Assembly: GCA_903904495.1 (NCBI GenBank)
Contig: CAIVCU010000246.1
Span: 1 to 11,465, forward strand
Direction of reading: 5' to 3'
Source of the DNA: an uncultured Chlorobiaceae bacterium
Lineage (GTDB): Bacteria > Bacteroidota > Chlorobiia > Chlorobiales > Chlorobiaceae
Length of the DNA stretch: 11,465 bases
In this document: positions 6,234-11,465 of the stretch, piece by piece
How the letters are laid out: each line of letters starts with the position of its first letter
How positions within the stretch are numbered: position 1 is the stretch's first letter
Notes under the pieces: model-generated
Told to the model about the DNA's origin: nothing
Database searches by the model: none
What the model saw: only the letters and a program-made list of their open reading frames with translations
Translations under genes and position numbers: made by a program

Positions 6234-7595
6234 TCAGAGATTGAAAATATCATTGAAAAGGATATATGCAAATAGAGCAAGGAGCAACGCCATGCCGACC
6301 TGTTGAATACGCATTTTGATCTCAAAGGGGATCTCTCTGCGGATCACGCCTTCAACAGCGTTCAGCACAAACTGTCCGCCGTCAAGTGCCGGAACAGGAA
6401 GGATATTGATAATCGCGAGAGAAATTGAGAGCATGGCCAGAAAATACAGAAAGCTTACCGGGCCCTGTTCAGCACTCTGACTTGCTATTTTAGCAATTTT
6501 GATTGGGCCTCCGACTGACTTCCGGAAATCTTCCTGACCGGTGAAGATTTTTACAAATCCTTGTACGGTCATGACGCTCATTTTCCAGGTCTGGCCGATT
6601 CCGCTCAGCATTGCACCGCCGACACTGAGTTTTCTTCGTTCGGTCGCTATTGTCTGCTTCAGCGAAATACCTATTTTCCCGGCATTGCTTGGCACAACGG
6701 TGGTGATAAACGTTTTGCCTTCAGAACGGAGGTCAGCGGCAGTGATTTTACGACCCGCTACAGGGTCCAGATATTGCCATGTAATAGTTATAGGTTTTGC
6801 TGCATGTGCGGAGATAATACTAACGACCTCCGTCCAGTCGGTGACCGGGTTTCCGTCAATTGCCGTAATAAGTCCACCCGATTTAATGCCAGCCAGTTTG
6901 GCTGGCTGCTTAGCCAGCGCCTCGTCAATAACCGGTGGAACGGTAGGCCGGATGCCAAGACTGCGATTGTCGTTGATCCTCGACATGATGTTCGACGGCG
7001 CATCAAGGGTGATGCTTTTACCATTGCGAAGGATGGTGTAGTTGAGTGACTTGGCGGTAAAGAGTTCCGGGTCCAGTGCTTCCTCCCAGCTTGCGACTGA
7101 TTTCCCGTTTGCAAGTAAAAGCTGGTCGCCGGTTTTCATGCCCATTGTTTCAAAAACCGATCCTTTTTCAACAAAGGCAGGATTGTTGACGCTAGTCCGG
7201 GGTTCACCAAGAACAAGCGTTATACCGATAAAGATTACTGAGGCCAGAATCAGGTTCATCGTTACCCCGCCGGCAAGAACAATGAGTCGCTGCCAGACAG
7301 GTTTAGCCCTGAACTCCCATGGTTGCGGCTCCGAGCTCAGAATATTAGTGTCGAGACTCTCGTCAACCATGCCGGCTATTTTGACATAGCCGCCAAGAGG
7401 AAAAACACCAAGACCGTATTCGGTTTCACCGATTTTCTTTTTCCAGAGTCTGAGATTATAGAAATCAAAACCGATATAAAACTTGTCAACCCTCATGCCG
7501 AACAGTTTAGCGGTCAGAAAATGGCCGAGTTCATGTGCAGTGACAAGAATAAAAATGGCAATAATGAAAAAAAATGTCGAGCTAAGAAAATCCAT
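6234..7595 (-). CDS. rseP: RIP metalloprotease (site-2 protease family, M50)
   Basis: Intramembrane zinc protease, 453 residues, full length. The zinc motif HELGH at 21-25 lies in the first membrane segment (about 6-26). GYVKIAGM at 69-76 marks the membrane-associated loop. A second membrane segment spans about 104-128, followed by two PDZ domains (about 135-200 and 215-300). VGGPI is at 362-366. The third zinc ligand lies in NILPVPALDGGQ at 397-408 (Asp405), in a third membrane segment from about 380, with a last one at about 433-449. Relatives cut membrane-anchored anti-sigma factors or leftover signal peptides after a first site-1 cut; no sigma or anti-sigma gene is in this window, so the substrate is unknown. 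It is downstream of dxr, a pairing common in many bacteria, and has a good GAAGGA ribosome site. Confidence 0.95.
   Translation of the reverse strand: MDFLSSTFFFIIAIFILVTAHELGHFLTAKLFGMRVDKFYIGFDFYNLRLWKKKIGETEYGLGVFPLGGYVKIAGMVDESLDTNILSSEPQPWEFRAKPVWQRLIVLAGGVTMNLILASVIFIGITLVLGEPRTSVNNPAFVEKGSVFETMGMKTGDQLLLANGKSVASWEEALDPELFTAKSLNYTILRNGKSITLDAPSNIMSRINDNRSLGIRPTVPPVIDEALAKQPAKLAGIKSGGLITAIDGNPVTDWTEVVSIISAHAAKPITITWQYLDPVAGRKITAADLRSEGKTFITTVVPSNAGKIGISLKQTIATERRKLSVGGAMLSGIGQTWKMSVMTVQGFVKIFTGQEDFRKSVGGPIKIAKIASQSAEQGPVSFLYFLAMLSISLAIINILPVPALDGGQFVLNAVEGVIRREIPFEIKMRIQQVGMALLLALFAYILFNDIFNL
6888..6918. repeat. Two overlapping perfect palindromes inside rseP
   Basis: GCCAGCCA at 6888-6895 and TGGCTGGC at 6899-6906 form a perfect 8-bp stem with a three-base loop. 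GCTGGCT at 6901-6907 and AGCCAGC at 6912-6918 form a second perfect 7-bp stem with a four-base loop. The stems share bases, so only one can form at a time. The element encodes part of an Ala/Lys-rich run (ALAKQPAKLAG) at about residues 226-236, at the start of the second PDZ domain. It may simply reflect repeated Ala, Gln and Leu codons. Confidence 0.6.
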
Positions 7596-7600
7596 AACAA

Positions 7601-7606
7601 TCCTTC
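7601..7606 (-). promoter_or_regulatory. Ribosome binding site of rseP
   Basis: The minus strand reads GAAGGA five bases before the rseP ATG. It lies only eight bases after the T-run of the hairpin at 7615-7636, so translation of rseP is specified by this short stretch alone. Confidence 0.65.
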
Positions 7607-7614
7607 GTTTCAGT

Positions 7615-7636
7615 AAAAAAAAGCGGTACTGCCGCT
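7615..7636 (-). terminator. Short hairpin with T-run between dxr and rseP
   Basis: On the minus strand AGCGG, loop CAGTA, CCGCT form a perfect 5-bp GC-rich stem followed directly by eight T. This is the layout of an intrinsic terminator, 28 nt after the dxr stop, but the stem is short, so termination may be partial. It stands only about 20 nt before the rseP start. It could act as an attenuator that lowers rseP and prfA expression relative to dxr rather than as an operon end. Confidence 0.5.
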
Positions 7637-7664
7637 GTAACAGTTTGCTGCTTCTTTTTCAGGT

Positions 7665-8813
7665 TTATGCAATAAGTTTTTGAGCGGTTTCACGAGCCCA
7701 TCTGTCAGCCTGAAGATATTCTTCAAGTTCAATCGGGGTATATGCCTCGTGAGCCTGCATGGTTTTGTCGACAGTTACTGCGATGTCGGTAAATCCAATT
7801 TTTTTATCGAGAAAGGCAGCAACGGCTATCTCGTTTGCTGCGTTAAGAACTGCCGGATAAGTTCTGCCTGTTTTCAATGCATCAAATGCCAGACGGAGGG
7901 CCGGGAAGCGCACCATATCAGGTTCTTCGAAAGTTAGTGCTCCGATCTTGACAAGATCAAGTTTCTGGATACCGCTTACGCACCTTTCAGGATAAGATAA
8001 AGCATAGGCAATGGGCGCCCGCATATCGGGAGAGCCAAGCTGGGCAATGACGCAGCCATCAATATATTCGACCATAGAATGTATGATACTCTGGGGATGA
8101 ACAACAACACCGATTTTTTCTGCCGGCATATTAAAAAGCCAGTGTGCTTCAATCACTTCAAGCCCCTTGTTCATCATTGTAGCAGAGTCAATGGTAATTT
8201 TTGCACCCATTGACCATTGCGGGTGTTTAAGAGCCTGTTCAAGCCTGACATTTTTCAGCTCTTCGGCCGTTGTATTGCGGAACGGACCTCCTGAAGCCGT
8301 AAGAATGATGCGTTCAACATCTTCTGTCCGGTGACCTTCAAGTGACTGAAAGATCGCCGAATGTTCGCTGTCTACCGGTAGAAGGCGGACATTATGTTTT
8401 TTTACCAGATCAGAAACAAGTTGTCCCGCAACAACCAGGGTTTCCTTGTTTGCTAGGGCGATATGTTTGCCAGCTTTTATTGCTGTTACAGTCGGCACAA
8501 GGCCTGCTGCCCCGACAATGGCTGATACCACCATATCGGCACCATCAGCACCTGCAATGGCGCAAACCCCTTCAATACCGTACAAAATATCCGGTTTATA
8601 ATCTTCAAGCAATGCCTCAAGCTTTTTTGCTGATTCTTCATCCTTGACTGAAACTGCATCAGGCATGAACTCCTTGATCTGTTCCGCCAGCGCTTTAACA
8701 TCCTGTCCCGCAGCAAGGAAGGAGACACTGAATTTTTCCGGGTGCTGTCTGACAACATCAAGGGTACTGAGCCCGATTGAGCCTGTAGAGCCGAGGATGG
8801 TTATTGATCTCAT
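7665..8813 (-). CDS. dxr: 1-deoxy-D-xylulose-5-phosphate reductoisomerase
   Basis: Second enzyme of the MEP (non-mevalonate) isoprenoid pathway: NADPH-dependent rearrangement and reduction of DXP to 2-C-methyl-D-erythritol 4-phosphate. It is 382 residues, full length. The N-terminus carries the NADPH-binding GSTGSIG at 8-14. ANKETLV at 121-127 is the family hinge motif. PVDSEHSAIFQ at 146-156 supplies metal ligands Asp148 and Glu150, and MNKGLEVIEAHWLF at 214-227 the third (Glu219). SGGPFR at 174-179, HPQWSMG at 197-203 and HPQSIIHSMVEY at 239-250 form the substrate pocket. The start at MRSITILGSTGSIG is the usual one; no Shine-Dalgarno site precedes it, the upstream bases being a T-run and ACTCATT. 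In a phototroph the pathway would feed quinones, carotenoids and the bacteriochlorophyll tail (inference). It is first in the dxr-rseP-prfA series and has its own candidate promoter. Confidence 0.97.
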   Translation of the reverse strand: MRSITILGSTGSIGLSTLDVVRQHPEKFSVSFLAAGQDVKALAEQIKEFMPDAVSVKDEESAKKLEALLEDYKPDILYGIEGVCAIAGADGADMVVSAIVGAAGLVPTVTAIKAGKHIALANKETLVVAGQLVSDLVKKHNVRLLPVDSEHSAIFQSLEGHRTEDVERIILTASGGPFRNTTAEELKNVRLEQALKHPQWSMGAKITIDSATMMNKGLEVIEAHWLFNMPAEKIGVVVHPQSIIHSMVEYIDGCVIAQLGSPDMRAPIAYALSYPERCVSGIQKLDLVKIGALTFEEPDMVRFPALRLAFDALKTGRTYPAVLNAANEIAVAAFLDKKIGFTDIAVTVDKTMQAHEAYTPIELEEYLQADRWARETAQKLIA

Positions 8814-8826
8814 AATGAGTAAAAAA

Positions 8827-8857
8827 AATTATCGGGCTTGCGGGTGAATTATCGGCC
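8827..8857. repeat. Nine-base direct repeat in the dxr leader
   Basis: AATTATCGG occurs at 8827-8835 and again at 8847-8855, both followed by one G/C base and then C. The copies are exactly 20 bp apart, close to two helical turns, so they face the same side of the DNA. They lie between the candidate dxr -10 box and the dxr start codon. This is the arrangement of a tandem operator, but two copies alone could be chance. Confidence 0.45.
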
Positions 8858-8861
8858 TGAA

Positions 8862-8888
8862 TTTATACTTTTTAGTGAAGGCTTACAA
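8862..8888 (-). promoter_or_regulatory. dxr: Candidate dxr promoter
   Basis: On the minus strand TTGTAA (8883-8888) and TATAAA (8862-8867) are 15 bp apart, a slightly short spacer. The -10 box is one mismatch from consensus. Transcription would start near 8855, giving a leader of about 40 nt. It is the best match in the 158-nt region shared with the divergent tRNA gene. Confidence 0.35.
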
Positions 8889-8929
8889 ATAACACGTAGT
8901 GACCATATTCTTTAACCGATTTTTTCTTT

Positions 8930-8957
8930 TTGTATTCCCCTGAAATTATATTATAAT
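8930..8957 (+). promoter_or_regulatory. Promoter of tRNA-Val
   Basis: A perfect TATAAT at 8952-8957 sits 14 bp before the mature tRNA 5' end, which leaves a transcript leader of roughly 7-8 nt. A partial -35 box TTGTAT at 8930-8935 is 16 bp upstream. No GC-rich stringent discriminator is obvious; the bases after the -10 are GGTGGCC. Confidence 0.6.
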
Positions 8958-8971
8958 GGTGGCCTTGTAAT

Positions 8972-9045
8972 GGGTTCCTAGCTCAGCTGGTTAGAGCGAC
9001 TGGTTTACACCCAGTAGGTCGGGGGTTCGAATCCCTCGGGACCCA
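8972..9045 (+). tRNA. tRNA-Val (anticodon UAC)
   Basis: A 74-base complete cloverleaf. The acceptor stem is GGGTTCC with GGGACCC (one G-U pair). The D stem is GCTC/GAGC with loop AGCTGGTTA. The anticodon stem is ACTGG/CCAGT with loop TTTACAC, giving anticodon TAC, which reads GUA and, with usual U34 modification, other valine codons. The variable region is AGGTC. The T arm is GGGGG-TTCGAAT-CCCTC. The discriminator base is A, and the next bases are CCC, so the CCA end is not fully encoded and must be added after transcription. It is the only plus-strand gene in the window, has its own promoter, and is followed by the hairpin at 9066-9094. Confidence 0.97.
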
Positions 9046-9065
9046 CCCTGGAAATACAAAGACAA

Positions 9066-9094
9066 ATAAAAGGCAGGTTATCCCTGCCTTTTAT
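9066..9094. terminator. Bidirectional terminator between tRNA-Val and acyP
   Basis: ATAAAAGGCAGG (9066-9077) and CCTGCCTTTTAT (9083-9094) pair perfectly over 12 bp around a five-base loop, TTATC. The A-rich left arm and T-rich right arm give a GC core followed by TTTTATGTTT on the plus strand and TTTTATTTGTCTTTG on the minus strand. It lies between the 3' ends of the convergent tRNA-Val and ftsH-acyP transcripts, so it can stop both. Confidence 0.88.
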
Positions 9095-9116
9095 GTTTCC
9101 CTCGGTTCGACAACTC

Positions 9117-9407
9117 TTAATGGACATCCATAGTTATAGCAAATCCTTCAAGGTTACTGTCAGGTGTTTTTTCGCCTTTATGGATTGACGTGACGTTTGC
9201 AAGTGTTGGCCCCTGTTGAGCACGACTGAGTAACTCTTCAAGCATCTCTTCAGTACCCTGAGCCTCAATTTCGACACTACCGTCCGGCAGGTTTCTTACC
9301 CATCCGCAAATGTTCAGTTCTTTTGCCGTCCGGGCAATAAATACCCTGAACCCAACGCCATGAACGAGACCATAAACGATCAGGTTTATCCTTTTCGTTT
9401 CTCCCAT
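9117..9407 (-). CDS. acyP: Acylphosphatase
   Basis: A 96-residue acylphosphatase, the usual length, which hydrolyses the carboxyl-phosphate bond of small acyl phosphates in the cytoplasm. The phosphate-binding loop GLVHGVGFR at 13-21 contains the catalytic Arg21. The catalytic Asn39 lies in GWVRNLPDGSVEIEAQG at 35-51. Position 16 is His where many family members have Gln, a known kind of variation. The start is six bases after the ftsH stop, and no strong Shine-Dalgarno site precedes it, so it probably depends on translation of ftsH. It is the last gene before the bidirectional terminator. The link with ftsH is positional only; I see no functional reason for it. Confidence 0.93.
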   Translation of the reverse strand: MGETKRINLIVYGLVHGVGFRVFIARTAKELNICGWVRNLPDGSVEIEAQGTEEMLEELLSRAQQGPTLANVTSIHKGEKTPDSNLEGFAITMDVH

Positions 9408-9413
9408 CTATGT

Positions 9414-11465
9414 TCAGTTTTCCGGTATTTTTCTTTCCTCTCTCAGTCTTGCGACAGCCTCCTCAAGTTCAGCCTGTTCTTTTTCGCTGAGTTGGCCTGT
9501 TTTTCCTTGGGCGACTGTACTTCCTGAACCATTTTCATTACTGTCGTCCGCGGTTTCTTCTTCAATATGAACAGGAAAGAGGCTTGCAGGACGCTTTCCG
9601 AGAATTTCCTCGATTTGAGCGTATTGAAGCATCTCCTTCAACAGGAGTTCGTTTGCAAGCTTTTCAAGCTTTTCACGGTTCAACGTCAGTAAATTCATCA
9701 CGTTAAGACGCGATGCCTCTACGATAGCCATTACCTCCCTGTCTATAAGGCGGGCGGTTTCCTCACCGTACTTTTTGTCAATGCCCGGGCTTCCGTAATA
9801 GGGATTATTGCTTTCAAAGAATGAAAGGTTGCCGAGTTTTTCGCTCATACCGTAAACCATGACCATGTTATAAGCTATGCTTGTAACTTTTTCAAGGTCA
9901 TTCTGCGCTCCGGTCGAGATTTCGTTGAAAATAATCTCTTCGGCAATGCGTCCACCGAGAAGACCGCATATTCGGGCAAGAAGCTCGCTTTTCGTCATGA
10001 GATAGCGATCCTCAAGCGGGATGTTCATGGTGTAGCCGAGTGCGCTCATTCCTCTTGGAACGATTGATATTTTCTGAACCGGATCGTTCTCAGCCATCAT
10101 CCAGCTGATAATTGCATGACCCGCTTCATGATAGGCAACAATCTGCTTTTCTCTCGGATTGATGACCTTGTTCTTTTTTTCAAGTCCGGCAACTACACGT
10201 TCAATGGCATCTTCAAAGTCTTTCATCTCAATGCTCAGCTTATTGCGGCGCGAAGCCAGCAAAGCAGCTTCGTTGGCAGCATTGGCAATTTCTGCACCCG
10301 CAAAACCAGGAGTCTGTGAGGCAAGGGCTTTGAGGTTAACATCCGTTGAAAGCGAGAGATCCTTGGTGTGCACTTTGAAAATATCGATACGTCCTTTAAG
10401 GTCAGGTTTGTCAACCATGATCTGGCGGTCAAAACGGCCCGGTCTCAGTAAGGCTGAATCAAGGACATCGGGACGGTTTGTAGCGGCTATCAGAATAACA
10501 CCCTTGTCGGTTGCAAATCCGTCCATTTCAACAAGCAGCTGGTTCAGGGTATTTTCCCGCTCGTCATTTGCACCCATCATGGCTCCTTTTCCTCTGCTGC
10601 GGCCGACAGCGTCGATTTCATCGATAAAGATAATACAGGGGGCCTTCTCCTTGGCCTGCTTGAAAAGGTCGCGTACTCTGGCAGCGCCAACGCCCACAAA
10701 CATTTCTACAAAGTCAGATCCGCTGATGCTGAAAAACGGCACATCGGCCTCTCCGGCAACGGCTTTTGCCAGAAGGGTTTTCCCAGTACCGGGAGGGCCT
10801 ACCAGCAGAACTCCTTTAGGGAGTTTTCCGCCTAGTGTCGTATACTTTTTCGGATCCTTAAGGAAATCGACCACCTCCATGACCTCAGCCTTCGCCTCAT
10901 CGAGGCCAGCTACATCTTTGAAGGTGATGCGGGTGTGCTCGTCAAGGTTTTCATAAAGTGCAGCCTTGTTCTTGCTGATATTCATGAACTGAGATCCGGG
11001 CCCGCCCATACGTCGAAAAACAAAAAAGTATATGCCGATCAACAGGCCAAAAGGCAGTATCCATTGCAGCAGTTCACTGATCCAGGTACTGCTTGGCACC
11101 CCCTGATATTTTATTCCTTTGCTTTCGAGAAGCTCTATCAGTGTTTCATCCCGCACAGCATTGACAAAAATCTCTTCCTGTTTTGATGTTGACTGAGGAA
11201 GAAACATGCCGGGACCGTCTTTTTGCTGCTCCTTCGGTGCTACGCCGGTATTCATACCCTGCTTGAGCTTTACATAGATCCTTTCCTGTGCAATTTTTAC
11301 TGATTCAATCTTGTTTTCAGCAATGAGTTTGCGGAAGGTGCTGTAGGGGATCTCCTGTGTTGAGCCTGACCAGAAAAAGGCAAGCTGTACTCCTATGAGA
11401 AGAACAATAACGACCACATAATACATTATCGAGAATTTCGGACGCGGTACGTTATTTTCCGGTAA
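9414..11465 (-). CDS. ftsH: ATP-dependent zinc metalloprotease FtsH, N-terminus beyond the window
   Basis: Membrane-anchored AAA+ protease that degrades damaged or short-lived membrane and cytosolic proteins as a hexamer. Numbered from the ATG at 11426, it has a first membrane segment at about 2-19, an extracytoplasmic domain to about 115, a second membrane segment at about 118-137, Walker A GPPGTGKT at 210-217, Walker B IIFIDE at 265-270, the second region of homology TNRPDVLDSALLRPGRFDR at 317-335, zinc motif HEAGH at 433-437 and the third zinc ligand Asp510 in STGAQND. The tail from about 620 is acidic and low in complexity. The ATG at 11426 is probably internal. The 13 codons before it (LPENNVPRPKFSI) are open to the window edge, the first membrane segment would otherwise begin at residue 1-2, and no ribosome site precedes that ATG. 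The gene is therefore given as partial at its 5' end. Confidence 0.95.
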   Translation of the reverse strand, partial: LPENNVPRPKFSIMYYVVVIVLLIGVQLAFFWSGSTQEIPYSTFRKLIAENKIESVKIAQERIYVKLKQGMNTGVAPKEQQKDGPGMFLPQSTSKQEEIFVNAVRDETLIELLESKGIKYQGVPSSTWISELLQWILPFGLLIGIYFFVFRRMGGPGSQFMNISKNKAALYENLDEHTRITFKDVAGLDEAKAEVMEVVDFLKDPKKYTTLGGKLPKGVLLVGPPGTGKTLLAKAVAGEADVPFFSISGSDFVEMFVGVGAARVRDLFKQAKEKAPCIIFIDEIDAVGRSRGKGAMMGANDERENTLNQLLVEMDGFATDKGVILIAATNRPDVLDSALLRPGRFDRQIMVDKPDLKGRIDIFKVHTKDLSLSTDVNLKALASQTPGFAGAEIANAANEAALLASRRNKLSIEMKDFEDAIERVVAGLEKKNKVINPREKQIVAYHEAGHAIISWMMAENDPVQKISIVPRGMSALGYTMNIPLEDRYLMTKSELLARICGLLGGRIAEEIIFNEISTGAQNDLEKVTSIAYNMVMVYGMSEKLGNLSFFESNNPYYGSPGIDKKYGEETARLIDREVMAIVEASRLNVMNLLTLNREKLEKLANELLLKEMLQYAQIEEILGKRPASLFPVHIEEETADDSNENGSGSTVAQGKTGQLSEKEQAELEEAVARLREERKIPEN

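Noticed and set aside
8972..9116. tRNA-Val 3' end as an attachment site for an integrated element
   Set aside because: There is no integrase, no second copy of the tRNA 3' end in the window, and the flanks are a terminator and housekeeping genes.
9342..9371. Gln-to-His change in the acylphosphatase phosphate loop as a sign of lost activity
   Set aside because: The catalytic Arg21 and Asn39 are intact and His at this position is tolerated in other acylphosphatases, so it is ordinary variation.
10159..10956. 265-residue open frame on the plus strand, antisense to ftsH
   Set aside because: Its Ser/Arg-rich translation is the mirror of the conserved AAA+ region, with no ribosome site or recognisable domain.

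Overview
The window looks like ordinary chromosomal DNA of an anaerobic bacterium. The gene set (a ferredoxin-type indolepyruvate oxidoreductase with an arylacetate-CoA ligase, a DXP-pathway reductoisomerase, FtsH with an open N-terminal extension) and the protein sequence style suggest a green sulfur bacterium (Chlorobi, Chlorobium/Pelodictyon type) of moderate GC. That assignment is recognition and inference; no database search was possible. Every protein gene is on the minus strand, and one tRNA gene is on the plus strand. Apart from the two edge-truncated genes I found no broken gene, and I see no mobile element, phage gene or CRISPR array.

Region 1-3760 is a compact minus-strand operon read as iorA, iorB, paaK, then an ACT-domain gene cut by the left edge. 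The iorA-iorB gap is 9 nt, iorB and paaK share an ATGA overlap, and paaK-ACT are 13 nt apart. IorAB interconverts aryl-pyruvates and aryl-acetyl-CoA with ferredoxin, PaaK interconverts arylacetate and its CoA thioester, and the ACT protein is a plausible amino-acid sensor. In an autotroph with strong reduced ferredoxin the set could run in reverse, salvaging arylacetates into aromatic amino acids. The IorA here ends where the C-terminal ferredoxin-like domain of archaeal IorA would begin, which is the most interesting protein-level oddity in the window.

Region 3866-5007 is a two-gene unit: a small nitroreductase preceded by a SRPBCC/START-like protein of unknown function.

Region 5142-8813 reads dxr, rseP, prfA: isoprenoid precursor synthesis, an intramembrane site-2 protease, and peptide chain release factor 1. 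A short hairpin with a run of eight T lies between dxr and rseP, just ahead of the rseP ribosome binding site. The dxr upstream region holds a candidate promoter and a nine-base direct repeat at exactly 20 bp spacing.

Region 8930-11465 holds a plus-strand tRNA-Val(UAC) with a perfect TATAAT box, then a perfect 12-bp inverted repeat that can terminate both the tRNA and the opposing ftsH-acyP transcript. The ftsH frame stays open to the right edge, so its true start is probably outside the window. No stretch longer than 300 bases lacks a gene. The dominant content is housekeeping genes, and I do not see a clearly new biological system.
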